Made by a program: the position numbers and the translations under genes
Notes under the pieces: generated by a model
Told to the model about the DNA's origin: nothing
Database searches by the model: none
The model's input: only the letters and a program-made list of their open reading frames with translations
Part shown: one piece after another, positions 1-7,258 of the stretch
How positions within the stretch are numbered: the stretch's first letter is position 1
Layout: each line of letters starts with the position of its first letter
NCBI GenBank assembly: GCA_035758925.1
Contig: DASTVV010000029.1
Span: 1 to 36,386, forward strand
Direction of reading: 5' to 3'
Length of the DNA stretch: 36,386 bases
Source of the DNA: DASPMP01 sp035758925
GTDB taxonomy: Bacteria; Gemmatimonadota; Gemmatimonadetes; Gemmatimonadales; Gemmatimonadaceae

Positions 1-637
1 GAAGGATGAGCAGAATGAGCGCGCCGGTCTTGATCGTCGTGAGCGTCGTCTGGACGAACTTGCCTTCCCGAATCCCTCGCAGGTTGATCCAGGTGAGGAC
101 TGCGATACTGATGAGGGCCAGGAGGCGCTGCGGGCTCAAGCCGAGATTGATGGCGTTCCCGGGCTCCGTGCAGCCGAGCGCGGCGACACAGACGCTGCCG
201 CGCGGAAACCAGGAGTACAGGTCCGGCGAAATCGACGGAAACAGCACGCCCGCGAACCTGCCGAACGCGACGGCGACCGCGGCGATGGTGCCCGTCTGAA
301 TCACGACGAACAACGTCCATCCATAAAGAAAGCCCATGAGCGGGCCCATGGACTCTCGAAGAAAAACGTACTGACCGCCTGCTCGTGGATACATCGCCGC
401 GAGCTCGCCGTAGGCAAGCGCGCCAAGCATCGTGATCACGCCTGTCAGGATCCAGGCGACGAGAAGGAAGAACGGCGAGTCAACTTTGCGCGAGATGTCC
501 GCGGAAACGATGAAGATCCCCGAGCCGATCATCGACCCTGCGACCAGCATCGTCGCGTCGGTCAACGTCATTGCCTTGACGAATCCGGACTGCTGTGACG
601 GCGGCGCCGTATCCGGCGGTGCGGTTACGCTCGTCAT
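1..637 (-). CDS. APC superfamily amino acid permease (N-terminal part, cut by window edge)
   Basis: This frame stays open from an ATG at 637 to the left edge, giving the first 212 residues; the C-terminus lies outside the window. After a polar N-terminus of about 20 residues comes the first helix of APC-type secondary transporters, with the glycine motif GSMIGSGIFIV (about residues 34-44). Further hydrophobic segments follow, together with the family-typical stretch GELAAMYPRAGGQYVFLRE and a helix ending in TWINLRGIREGK. The family imports or exchanges amino acids across the inner membrane. A GGAG ribosome-binding site sits 5 nt before the ATG. The gene lies 111 bp downstream of the second TonB-like gene on the same strand, so it could be read from that operon or have its own promoter. 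The substrate cannot be told from this fragment; the family call is firm. Confidence 0.9.
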   Translation of the reverse strand, partial: MTSVTAPPDTAPPSQQSGFVKAMTLTDATMLVAGSMIGSGIFIVSADISRKVDSPFFLLVAWILTGVITMLGALAYGELAAMYPRAGGQYVFLRESMGPLMGFLYGWTLFVVIQTGTIAAVAVAFGRFAGVLFPSISPDLYSWFPRGSVCVAALGCTEPGNAINLGLSPQRLLALISIAVLTWINLRGIREGKFVQTTLTTIKTGALILLIL

Positions 638-748
638 TACACTCCGTGTTTGGGGATGCGGCAGGAATCAAGGCGGACACGACAACGCCGGCTGTATCGA
701 GGCCGGCGCTGGAAGCACGGAAGTATATGCGGTCGAAAGGGATGGACG

Positions 749-1549
749 CTAGTAGAGGTCCACCACGACCTGTGCTTTCATCCTGATTGGAGTGCCGTCC
801 GGCCTGACGCCAGCGCGGAACCGGAAACCTCTCAGCACCTCGCGCAGGCGCCGATTGTACCCACCGTCCCGGGTCTCCGTGAAATTCATCGCGAGCACCT
901 TGCCGGTCGAGTCGACATCGAACTCGGCGATGAGATGAAATCCCTTCACCGACTCCGGAACCGGGAGCGGAGGGATGAACATCTCGATGGGAGTCGGCGG
1001 ATAGTTTGGCTGATCGCCACCGCCCGTTCCGGGGCCAACCGCCGAGCCGCGTCCGGTTCCGATTCCCGTCCCTACACCGCCTCCGGAACCGGGTCCGGTT
1101 CCCGCCGTGCCGTCCGAGCCAGTGCCTCCACCAGTACCGGTTGTCATCGTCGGCTCCGCAGCCTTGACGGGTTCAGGCTCCGGCTTGACGACCGGTGGCG
1201 GCTCAGGCTGAGGAGGCTTCACCTCCGGCGGCTTTACCTTGACCTCTGGCTTGGGAAGCTGCGGTGGCGGCTGAGGGACGACTGTCACGAAGCGGATGGC
1301 GTCCGCTCGCATGGCGCCGGTGCCACGGTTGCCGCCGCCTCCGCCGCCGGCAGGTCCCGGTCCGCCGGCCCCCTGCGCGAACTCGCGCAACTGCTCGCTG
1401 GCGGCCAAGGGCACCAGGAGCAGAATGAGGACGGCGACGTGGAGCAGCACGGAGATGCTCGAGCTGGCTCTCCAGTCCTCGCGTCCTTTCGGCAGTCCGG
1501 CCGGCGCGCGATACGGACGCCGGGGCTTCGGTCTCGACAATATCGTCAT
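749..1549 (-). CDS. TonB-like energy transducer with glycine-rich linker (second TonB of the cluster)
   Basis: The 266-residue protein has a basic N-terminus, one membrane helix (VLLHVAVLILLLVPLAA, about residues 33-50), a proline/lysine/glutamate-rich spacer, a long glycine/threonine-rich stretch, and a C-terminal TonB-type domain (FHLIAEFDVDSTGKV to the end). This is the layout of a periplasm-spanning TonB that passes proton-motive energy from ExbB/ExbD to outer-membrane receptors. I chose the ATG at 1549 because GGAAG stands 5 nt ahead of it; an ATG at 1591 without a Shine-Dalgarno sequence is the alternative. The gene closes the tonB-exbB-exbD-exbD cluster but is separated from exbD by 169 bp holding a strong hairpin, so its output may differ from that of the upstream genes. 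The glycine-rich linker is unlike the usual Pro-Glu/Pro-Lys spacer. TonB function is inferred from order and domain; no TonB box partner is visible. Confidence 0.75.
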   Translation of the reverse strand: MTILSRPKPRRPYRAPAGLPKGREDWRASSSISVLLHVAVLILLLVPLAASEQLREFAQGAGGPGPAGGGGGGNRGTGAMRADAIRFVTVVPQPPPQLPKPEVKVKPPEVKPPQPEPPPVVKPEPEPVKAAEPTMTTGTGGGTGSDGTAGTGPGSGGGVGTGIGTGRGSAVGPGTGGGDQPNYPPTPIEMFIPPLPVPESVKGFHLIAEFDVDSTGKVLAMNFTETRDGGYNRRLREVLRGFRFRAGVRPDGTPIRMKAQVVVDLY

Positions 1550-1657
1550 TCCATCTTCCAGCCTGACGTTCGGAACGGCAGCGCGTGACATCGCGGGTAC
1601 CGACGTCGCGGCGCTCCTCAGCCTGGCAGGTCGAACGCGTCCCATAGAAAGTAGTAC

Positions 1658-1687
1658 GGCGGACGACCCCCGAAGGGTTCGTCCGCC
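1658..1687 (-). terminator. Strong hairpin between exbD2 and the second TonB gene
   Basis: GGCGGACGACCC (1658-1669) pairs with GGGTTCGTCCGCC (1675-1687): a 12-bp GC-rich stem with one bulged base and a 5-nt loop. On the minus strand it is followed by a poor U tract (ACTTTCT), so it is more likely an attenuator, pause site or RNA-processing element than a full intrinsic terminator. Confidence 0.5.
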
Positions 1688-1718
1688 ATATCTGTTCCCG
1701 CTCGCCGATTGCTTTCGG

Positions 1719-2153
1719 CTACTTGGCGGCGGGCGCGTCCTTGGCGATGTCCTTGGGCGGAACACCGATGACCTTCACGCCGGAACCGCGCGCGATGTCC
1801 ATGGCGTCGATGACGTCCTGATATTTCGCCTTCGGATCGCCCTTCACGAAGATGATCTTCTCGGGGCGAGGATCGTAGATCTCCTTGAGCCGGGGCCCGA
1901 GCCGCGCCTTGTCGACCTTCTCGGTGTTGATCGAGAACTGACCACCCGGGAACACCTCGAGCACGATCTGATTCGACTGCTGATTCTGCGGTTGGACCTG
2001 CGGATTGGGGTCCGGCAGCTGAATGTCGATCGCCTTTCGCATGGACGGCAGCGCCGCCATGAAGATGATCAGGAGCACGAGGAGCACGTCGATCATCGGC
2101 GTGACGTTGATCTCGTTCTCCAGGCCCTTGCTGCCACCTGTACCCATGGCCAT
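1719..2153 (-). CDS. exbD: ExbD/TolR-type biopolymer transport protein (second copy)
   Basis: This 144-residue protein has a short cytoplasmic tail, one transmembrane helix (about residues 18-38) carrying the ExbD/TolR signature NVTPMIDVLLVLLIIFM, whose aspartate is the proton-path residue, and a periplasmic domain with the usual late VKGDPKAKYQDVIDAMDIARGSGV segment. With ExbB it forms the proton-driven motor that energises TonB. Its ATG overlaps the stop of the other exbD by one base (TAATG), a sign of translational coupling. Two tandem ExbD genes behind one ExbB are common in Bacteroidota and Gemmatimonadota-type Ton clusters and suggest a hetero-oligomeric motor. TolR is the alternative name, but there is no tolB or pal nearby and TonB-like genes flank the set, so ExbD is the better call. 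Confidence 0.93.
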   Translation of the reverse strand: MAMGTGGSKGLENEINVTPMIDVLLVLLIIFMAALPSMRKAIDIQLPDPNPQVQPQNQQSNQIVLEVFPGGQFSINTEKVDKARLGPRLKEIYDPRPEKIIFVKGDPKAKYQDVIDAMDIARGSGVKVIGVPPKDIAKDAPAAK

Positions 2154-2644
2154 TAGGGCGTCCCTCCCTTCGTCGGAGCGAAGCTCGCGCCGCCGCTCTT
2201 CGTGTCACCAGCGACCGTCGATGTGGTACCCTGCTTCTGGTCGCTGATCATGCCGACCACGCGAACGCCGTTCTTGCTCGCCAGGTCGATGGCATCGAGC
2301 ACCTTCGAGTAGTCGAGCGTCTTGTCCGCCTTGAGGTACAGGATTTTGTCCTCGGTCCGCGCGTCGAAAATCTTCTTGAGCATGGGCGCGAGATCATCGT
2401 TCTTGATCTGACGCTTGTTCAGGTAGTACTGCCCGTCCCGGTCGATACCGAGCACCTGGTCGGTCTGCTCGTCTTCCGGGTGATCCTTCAGGTTGACGCC
2501 TTCCGGCGGTGTGGCGTTGAAGCCTGCCATCAGCGCCGGGGCGACGACCATGAAGATGATCAGCAGCACGAGCATGACGTCGATCATCGGCGTCACGTTG
2601 GGGGTGGACTGAACGCCACCCCCGCTGCCAGCTGACATCGCCAT
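2153..2644 (-). CDS. exbD: ExbD/TolR-type biopolymer transport protein (first copy)
   Basis: The 163-residue protein has the same plan as the following gene: a glycine/serine-rich N-terminus, a single helix with NVTPMIDVMLVLLIIFMVV (aspartate conserved), and a periplasmic domain ending in the DKTLDYSKVLDAIDLASKNGVRVVG segment. A low-complexity C-terminal tail of about 35 residues rich in Gly, Ser and Thr is longer than in typical ExbD. It acts in the inner membrane as part of the ExbB/ExbD proton-channel complex. It starts 21 bp after the exbB stop, and its own stop overlaps the next exbD start, so the three motor genes form one translational unit. The two ExbDs differ clearly in their periplasmic parts, which fits distinct subunits rather than a recent duplication. 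Confidence 0.93.
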   Translation of the reverse strand: MAMSAGSGGGVQSTPNVTPMIDVMLVLLIIFMVVAPALMAGFNATPPEGVNLKDHPEDEQTDQVLGIDRDGQYYLNKRQIKNDDLAPMLKKIFDARTEDKILYLKADKTLDYSKVLDAIDLASKNGVRVVGMISDQKQGTTSTVAGDTKSGGASFAPTKGGTP

Positions 2645-2665
2645 GAGTGATCCTCCTGTCGGCCG

Positions 2666-3403
2666 TTACTGCGCGATGGGGCTGCTGCCGGCCGCCGACG
2701 CGTTGAACTCGCGCGTGAAGCGGGAGCGGCCGAACTCGCCGCTGACGCCCTTGATGAGGTAGTCGATCATTTCTTTCGACACGTACGTCATCTCGGCCGC
2801 GAGGTTGTCGATCTTCGTGGTGAAGTAGTTGTAGGCCCACACCGCGGGAATGGCGACGAGCAGACCGAACGCCGTCGTGATGAGCGCTTCGGCGATACCA
2901 GCGCCGATCGCGGCGAGACCGCCGGAGCCCGACGCGGCCATGCCCGTGAAGGCGTTCACGATACCCATCGTGGTACCGAGCAGTCCGACGAACGGCGCCG
3001 TGGAACCGACCGTCGCCAGCACGGCCAAACCGCGCTTCAGGTTCGTGAGCTCGAGGAGCATGTTGCGCTCGATCGCGCGCTCGGAGGAGTTGATGTCCGC
3101 CACCGTGACCGAACCATCCTGGATGAGGGGCTTCACTTCCTGCAGCGCGCCGCCGAGGACGATGGCGACGTGCGACTTCTTGTAGCTCTCGGCCAGACGG
3201 ATTGCCTCGGTGAGGTTGTCTTCCTCGAGGAACTGCGAGAACTCAGGCGCGAACTTGATGGTTTCCTTCTGCGCCTTGCGCATGCCCCACCACTTCTGGA
3301 CCATGATGGTCATCGAATAGACGGACATGATCGCAAGGGCGATGACGATGCCCTTGGCGAACGCGCCCATCGTCTTGAACAGATCGAGCAGTGACATTTC
3401 CAT
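2666..3403 (-). CDS. exbB: ExbB/MotA/TolQ-family proton channel subunit
   Basis: This 245-residue inner-membrane protein has three hydrophobic segments: an N-terminal helix (about residues 15-35), then the paired helices of the MotA/TolQ/ExbB domain with TVGSTAPFVGLLGTTMGIVNAF and the IGAGIAEALITTAFGLLVAIPAV motif. It forms the channel shell around ExbD that converts proton flow into TonB movement. The ATG at 3403 is used here; a second ATG lies two codons further in (3397), and a GGAG about 10 nt upstream fits either. It sits 52 bp downstream of tonB and 21 bp upstream of exbD. TolQ is a formal alternative, but the neighbours make ExbB more likely. Confidence 0.93.
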   Translation of the reverse strand: MEMSLLDLFKTMGAFAKGIVIALAIMSVYSMTIMVQKWWGMRKAQKETIKFAPEFSQFLEEDNLTEAIRLAESYKKSHVAIVLGGALQEVKPLIQDGSVTVADINSSERAIERNMLLELTNLKRGLAVLATVGSTAPFVGLLGTTMGIVNAFTGMAASGSGGLAAIGAGIAEALITTAFGLLVAIPAVWAYNYFTTKIDNLAAEMTYVSKEMIDYLIKGVSGEFGRSRFTREFNASAAGSSPIAQ

Positions 3404-3419
3404 GGTCTAACGGCTCCAC

Positions 3420-3440
3420 AAAAGGGTGTGAGACAACACC
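3420..3440 (-). terminator. Weak hairpin with short U tract between tonB and exbB
   Basis: GGTGT (3425-3429) pairs with ACACC (3436-3440), and on the minus strand the stem is followed by CTTTT. The 5-bp stem is too short for a confident terminator. It could act as a partial attenuator that changes the ratio of TonB to its motor. Confidence 0.25.
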
Positions 3441-3455
3441 GGAAAAAGGATTGAA

Positions 3456-4154
3456 CTAGCGGGTAAGCGTGAAGTTGAACGGCTGCTGCACGAGCTGCTT
3501 CACCCGACGGCCGCCGATCTCGGCGGGATAGTACTTGGCGGACGAGAGATACTGCCGCACCGCGTTCGTGAAGAGGTCGTGGCTGGACTTGAGCACCTTG
3601 AACTGATTCATCTCGACGCGGCCCGTCGTGTCCACGACGAACTGCGCGAGTACTTCGCCCTCGACGTTCGCCGAGCGAAGCATGTCGGGATAGCGCGGGC
3701 CGGGGCCGGGCATCGGCGCGACCTGCTTTTCCACCTGGAATTCGAAGTACGTCTGGTCGGTGGGAGTGCCGCCGACGACGCCCTTGGCGATACCACCCGC
3801 GACGCCTTTGCCGCTGAAGTCGGCCTCATCCGTCACCTTCTTGGAGAGGTCGATGTCCGGCAGCACGTCCGGGATCTTGATCGGAGCCGTGAGCACCTGG
3901 AAGCCCTTGGGCGGCGGCGGGGCCGCGATGACTTCCGGCGGTGGCTCGGGTTGCTTTTCCGGCGGCGGCGGTTCGTCCTTTTTCATTTCGACGAACTCCA
4001 CCTTCTCCGCCTTCGGCTTCTCGATCGCTTCCTTCGCCTGCAGGGTGCCGTAGACGGCGCCGCCGATCAGGACGATGTGCGCGACGATGCTGAAGATGAA
4101 CTGCTTGACGGTCTTCGGCTTCTTCGGCTTGGTCTCGATGAGGTTCTCGAACAT
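3456..4154 (-). CDS. tonB: Energy transducer TonB
   Basis: The 232-residue protein begins MFENLIETKPKKPKTVKQ, then has a single membrane helix (about residues 19-38), a charged and proline-rich spacer (EPPPPEKQPEPPPEV), and a C-terminal TonB domain of about 90 residues with YPDMLRSANVEGEVLAQFVVDTTGRV and a final FNFTLTR strand. It links the ExbB/ExbD motor in the inner membrane to TonB-dependent receptors in the outer membrane. The frame is open further upstream, but the ATG at 4154 is where the TonB N-terminus begins, and the upstream stretch reads as arginine-rich noise. It is the first gene of the Ton cluster, 101 bp after the histidine kinase stop, so its promoter probably lies in that gap, although read-through from the two-component genes is possible. 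Confidence 0.9.
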   Translation of the reverse strand: MFENLIETKPKKPKTVKQFIFSIVAHIVLIGGAVYGTLQAKEAIEKPKAEKVEFVEMKKDEPPPPEKQPEPPPEVIAAPPPPKGFQVLTAPIKIPDVLPDIDLSKKVTDEADFSGKGVAGGIAKGVVGGTPTDQTYFEFQVEKQVAPMPGPGPRYPDMLRSANVEGEVLAQFVVDTTGRVEMNQFKVLKSSHDLFTNAVRQYLSSAKYYPAEIGGRRVKQLVQQPFNFTLTR

Positions 4155-4255
4155 TCGCTCTGCGCCCTTGTTCTCGCGTGGGAAGCGTGCGATACCGCAA
4201 TGGCCACTGCGGACAGAACCTACGAGTCCATCATTTCGCCGGAATGGCCGGATGA

Positions 4256-5833
4256 TTAAGAAACGATGAAAACTTTGGCATCCGCATCGGCCGTCACGAT
4301 GGGCAGGAGCACCGTGAAAATGCTGCCACGTCCGAGCCTGGACTGCGCGGTCAGGGTGCCGCCATGCGCCTGCGCAATCCATTGCGCGATGGAGAGACCG
4401 AGTCCGAATCCGCCCCCCTGCCCCGTGCCCTCCGCCGGGATGCGCCGGGACCGCGCGCGATCGGCGCGCCAGAAGCGGTCGAACACGTGCGGCAGGTCGG
4501 CGGCCGCGATTCCCACGCCCGTGTCCCGAACCGTGAAGCCAGCCTCGTTGTTGTTGCGCAGACTCAACGTGATCTCCACGTGTCCGCCGCGCGGCGTGTA
4601 CTTGATGGCGTTCGTGATCAGGTTGAGAAACAGCTGACGCAACCGGGTGCCATCACCCGAGACCACGGCATCCTCGACCAGCGGCAGGGACACGCTGACG
4701 CCGGCATCCTCGCCAAGGATGAGTGCGGTCTCGAACACATCACGGACGAGCGGCTCGAGGTGCAGCGATTCCCGATGCAAGTCGAAGCGCCCTTCATCGG
4801 CGCGGGCCAGCGTCAGCAGGCTGTCCACCAGGTCCGACATGCGGGCAATCTCCTGCATTGCTTCCTCGAGAGCCTGCATCCGCTCGTGGGTGCTGGCGTT
4901 CGGATGCATCGCGCGCTCGACGTCCGCGCGCACGACGGTGAGCGGCGTCTTGAGCTCGTGGCTGGCGTCCGCCGTGAAGCGACGCAGCCCGCCGAACGAC
5001 GCCTGCAAGCGTCCGATCATCCGGTTCAGCGTATCCGCGAGACGCGAAAGCTCCTCGTCGGCTTCGTCCGCCGGCACGCGGCGATGCAGGCTGCGGCCGT
5101 CGGTGATTGCCTCGACTTCCGTGATGAGCTGATCGATCGGCTTGAACGTGTTCCCCGCCAGCACATACGCGACGGCCAGCGACACGAGCAACATCAGGGG
5201 CGCCAGCATCAGCATCGTTCCGAGCAGCAACTGGGGAGCCACGTCCGCGTCGGTCATCGGAAGACCCGCAATGACCCGCGAGATGTTCGGCTGGAGCACC
5301 GAGTCGCGCCGCGCCGCCAGGAGCATGCGCCCACCGAGAACGGTATCGCCCGGGAGCGGGACGATGGCCGCGTCGCCGCCAGGGATGAGCTCGATCGCAA
5401 CCCTGTTGAGCGCATCCTGGTCGTTGCCGGGGAGCTGTCGGATCGCGAAGGACGAGTACAGCAATCGGAGCTGCGCATCGAGCACGAGGAAGTATCCCGG
5501 GAGCGGTTCCAGCGTGTTGCGCAGCTCGGGCAAGGGGCTGACCGTGACCACCCACCGGCACGCAAGGGGCACCGAGCACTCCTGCTGGCTGACCGGCGGA
5601 GTACTGGTGGCGTTCGACACCAGGAAGCTGTCGCGCGCCGTCAGCCGCTTTCCGGATCGCTGCGCGGCGATCAGCCGCGACGAAACCTGATCGGCGACGC
5701 GCACCGCGCGCTGGCCAAGCTCCTGTGAGGCGGACGCGCGACGCGCGATGTACACCGCGGCGCAGAACGCCGAGAGCGTCGCGAACATCAGGCCCGCGAA
5801 GGCGGCAGCGATGCGAGCACGCGTGGACCACAT
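4256..5833 (-). CDS. Membrane sensor histidine kinase (HAMP, HisKA, HATPase)
   Basis: This 525-residue kinase has TM1 at about residues 10-30, a periplasmic sensor region (about 31-200) with a cysteine pair at 86 and 92, and TM2 at about 203-226. A HAMP linker follows, then the HisKA H-box SHELKTPL with phospho-acceptor His292, and a HATPase_c domain with the N box (NLITNAIKYTP, about 404-414), G1 (DTGVGIA), F box (FDRFW) and G2 (GGFGLGLS). All catalytic motifs are intact. It is encoded just after the response regulator, with 3 nt between the regulator stop and the kinase start, so the two are a cognate pair. The signal is unknown; the sensor region matches no domain I recognise. The pair lies directly upstream of the Ton genes on the same strand, which may mean shared regulation. 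Confidence 0.95.
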   Translation of the reverse strand: MWSTRARIAAAFAGLMFATLSAFCAAVYIARRASASQELGQRAVRVADQVSSRLIAAQRSGKRLTARDSFLVSNATSTPPVSQQECSVPLACRWVVTVSPLPELRNTLEPLPGYFLVLDAQLRLLYSSFAIRQLPGNDQDALNRVAIELIPGGDAAIVPLPGDTVLGGRMLLAARRDSVLQPNISRVIAGLPMTDADVAPQLLLGTMLMLAPLMLLVSLAVAYVLAGNTFKPIDQLITEVEAITDGRSLHRRVPADEADEELSRLADTLNRMIGRLQASFGGLRRFTADASHELKTPLTVVRADVERAMHPNASTHERMQALEEAMQEIARMSDLVDSLLTLARADEGRFDLHRESLHLEPLVRDVFETALILGEDAGVSVSLPLVEDAVVSGDGTRLRQLFLNLITNAIKYTPRGGHVEITLSLRNNNEAGFTVRDTGVGIAAADLPHVFDRFWRADRARSRRIPAEGTGQGGGFGLGLSIAQWIAQAHGGTLTAQSRLGRGSIFTVLLPIVTADADAKVFIVS

Positions 5834-5836
5834 GGA

Positions 5837-6505
5837 TTACTCGCGGATGCTGTATCCGACGCCGCGCACCGTCTGAATCAGCTTCCGATCGTGTCCGGCG
5901 TCGATCTTCTTGCGCAGGTGGTTGATCACCACGTCCACGATGTTGGTGCCGGGGTCGAAGTGATAGCCCCAGGCATATTCCGTGATCAACGTCCTGCTCA
6001 TCACGCGCCCTGCGTGACGCATCAGATACTCCAGCACCGTGTATTCCTTCGGCGTAAGCTCGATGAGCTCGCCCTTGCGCCGCACGTCCCGCGTGTCGCG
6101 CCGCAGCTCGAGATCCCGCACCCTGAGTACCGGAGACGCCAGCGCACGTGGTCGGCGCGACAGCGCTTCCACTCGGGCGAGCAATTCCTCGAACGCGAAC
6201 GGTTTGGTGACGTAGTCGTCGGCACCGGCGCGAAGCGTCGTGACCTTCGCGTCCACGGCGTCCTGGGCCGTGAGCACCAGGACGGGACGTTCGAAGCCCT
6301 TCGCGCGCAGCGCGTGCAGCACCTCGAGCCCCGACTTGCCGGGAAGCCGCATGTCGAGGATGACGAGATCGTACGCTTCGGAGCTGGCGCGCCGCTCGCC
6401 ACTCTCTCCGTCGGAAACGAGGTCAACCGCCCACCGGTGCTCCTCGAGGCCGCGTTTGACATGCTGACCCACGGTGGGGTCGTCTTCGATTACGAGAACT
6501 CGCAT
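5837..6505 (-). CDS. OmpR/PhoB-family response regulator
   Basis: The 222-residue protein has an N-terminal receiver domain with the acidic pocket Glu7-Asp8-Asp9, phospho-acceptor Asp51 (VILDMRLPGKSG), Thr79 and Lys101 (KPF). After a short linker comes an OmpR-type winged-helix DNA-binding domain with LTPKEYTVLEYLMRHAGRV and the C-terminal NIVDVVINHLRKKID and VRGVGYSIRE strands. Phosphorylated by the kinase encoded next to it, it would bind DNA as a dimer and switch transcription. It is the first gene of the minus-strand run that continues into the Ton cluster, and starts 20 bp after the tRNA-Ala terminator, so its promoter must overlap that terminator region. Target genes are not known; the adjacent tonB promoter region is the obvious first candidate. 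Confidence 0.95.
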   Translation of the reverse strand: MRVLVIEDDPTVGQHVKRGLEEHRWAVDLVSDGESGERRASSEAYDLVILDMRLPGKSGLEVLHALRAKGFERPVLVLTAQDAVDAKVTTLRAGADDYVTKPFAFEELLARVEALSRRPRALASPVLRVRDLELRRDTRDVRRKGELIELTPKEYTVLEYLMRHAGRVMSRTLITEYAWGYHFDPGTNIVDVVINHLRKKIDAGHDRKLIQTVRGVGYSIRE

Positions 6506-6524
6506 GGCGCCGTGGGGAGGATAC

Positions 6525-6551
6525 TAAAAGGGCGACCGACGACGGGTCGCC
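6525..6551 (-). terminator. Intrinsic terminator of the tRNA-Ala gene
   Basis: On the minus strand GGCGACC and GGTCGCC form a perfect 7-bp stem (6551-6545 with 6537-6531) with a 7-nt loop, followed directly by CTTTTAG. It lies 20 nt past the tRNA 3' end and before the response regulator start, so it should insulate the two. Confidence 0.8.
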
Positions 6552-6571
6552 AGATGCCACAGTACGGGGGA

Positions 6572-6644
<73 letters not shown>

Positions 6645-6662
6645 CGGAACGTGCTACTGTTC

Positions 6663-6690
6663 AATATAGCCGGACGTTTGACACCAGGAA
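6663..6690 (-). promoter_or_regulatory. Candidate promoter for tRNA-Ala
   Basis: On the minus strand a TATATT box (6668-6663) lies 18 nt before the tRNA 5' end, with TTCCTG (6690-6685) as a weak -35 box 16 nt upstream. The -10 match is good and the -35 match poor. The site overlaps the leader of the divergent thioredoxin gene. Confidence 0.35.
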
Positions 6691-6695
6691 GCATC

Positions 6696-7145
6696 ATGGA
6701 AACCACCGTCGAGACCAAGAAGCTCACCCTGCGCTGCCAGTTCTGCGAGACATGGAACCGGATCGATGCCTCGCGCGCAGCGGACCGGCCGAAGTGCGGG
6801 AAGTGCGGCAAGCCAATGCTCCTCGATCGGCCGCTGAAGCTGGACGATGACACGTTCCAACGCACGATCGCCGAGTCCGAGATCCCCGTGCTGGTCGACT
6901 TCTACGCGGATTGGTGCGGCCCCTGCAAGGCGATGGCGCCACATGTCGACGAGCTGGCGCGCGACAACATCGGACGGGCGCTGGTCGCGAAAGTCGACAC
7001 CGACCGTGCACAGCACGCGACGCATCCGTTCGGGATCCGCAGCATCCCGACGTCGATCGTGTTCAAGGGTGGGAAAGAAGTTGGCCGGCAAGTTGGTGCC
7101 GTAAAGAAAGAAGGACTCGAGGCCCTGCTGAAGAAAGCATTCTAG
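6696..7145 (+). CDS. trxC: Thioredoxin with N-terminal zinc ribbon (thioredoxin 2 type)
   Basis: The 149-residue protein opens with a small zinc-ribbon built from two CxxC pairs (Cys14/Cys17 and Cys34/Cys37) and continues as a thioredoxin domain with FYADWCGPCK, whose redox cysteines are 74 and 77, and the cis-proline segment IRSIPTSIVFKGG. It reduces protein disulfides in the cytoplasm; zinc-ribbon thioredoxins of this type are linked in other bacteria to oxidative stress and chaperone activity. The ATG at 6696 is chosen because AGGAAG stands 5 nt before it; an earlier in-frame start would add 15 residues that do not look like family sequence. It is monocistronic, divergent from tRNA-Ala, and followed by a terminator hairpin. 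Confidence 0.92.
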   Translation: METTVETKKLTLRCQFCETWNRIDASRAADRPKCGKCGKPMLLDRPLKLDDDTFQRTIAESEIPVLVDFYADWCGPCKAMAPHVDELARDNIGRALVAKVDTDRAQHATHPFGIRSIPTSIVFKGGKEVGRQVGAVKKEGLEALLKKAF

Positions 7146-7162
7146 GGACTGGGGGAACGGAA

Positions 7163-7199
7163 GAGGGGACCAGGTCGTTGACCGGTCCCCTCAACTTTT
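7163..7199 (+). terminator. Intrinsic terminator after the thioredoxin gene
   Basis: GAGGGGACC (7163-7171) pairs with GGTCCCCTC (7184-7192), extended past one bulged A by GGTC/GACC around a GTT loop, then AAC and TTTT (7196-7199). It lies between the convergent thioredoxin and actF stops. On the minus strand it is not followed by a T run, so termination there is less certain. Confidence 0.7.
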
Positions 7200-7258
7200 C
7201 CCCTCATCTGGTCCCGCAGTTGTAGTTGCCCCTGTCCCTCGTGCCCTGTCCCCGGTCC
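7200..7258. repeat. G-tract-rich degenerate repeat downstream of actF
   Basis: On the minus strand, right after the actF stop, the sequence is a series of GGGAC-type units with runs of three to five G (for example AGGGACCGGGGACAGGGCA). A related stretch occurs at 27836-27901. No coding frame or known RNA fold is evident. The runs could form G-quadruplexes or simply be a low-complexity intergenic repeat. Confidence 0.45.

Noticed and set aside
6677..6683. TTGACA box as a -35 element for the thioredoxin gene
   Set aside because: It lies only 12 bp before the ATG, so no -10 box or transcription start could fit downstream.
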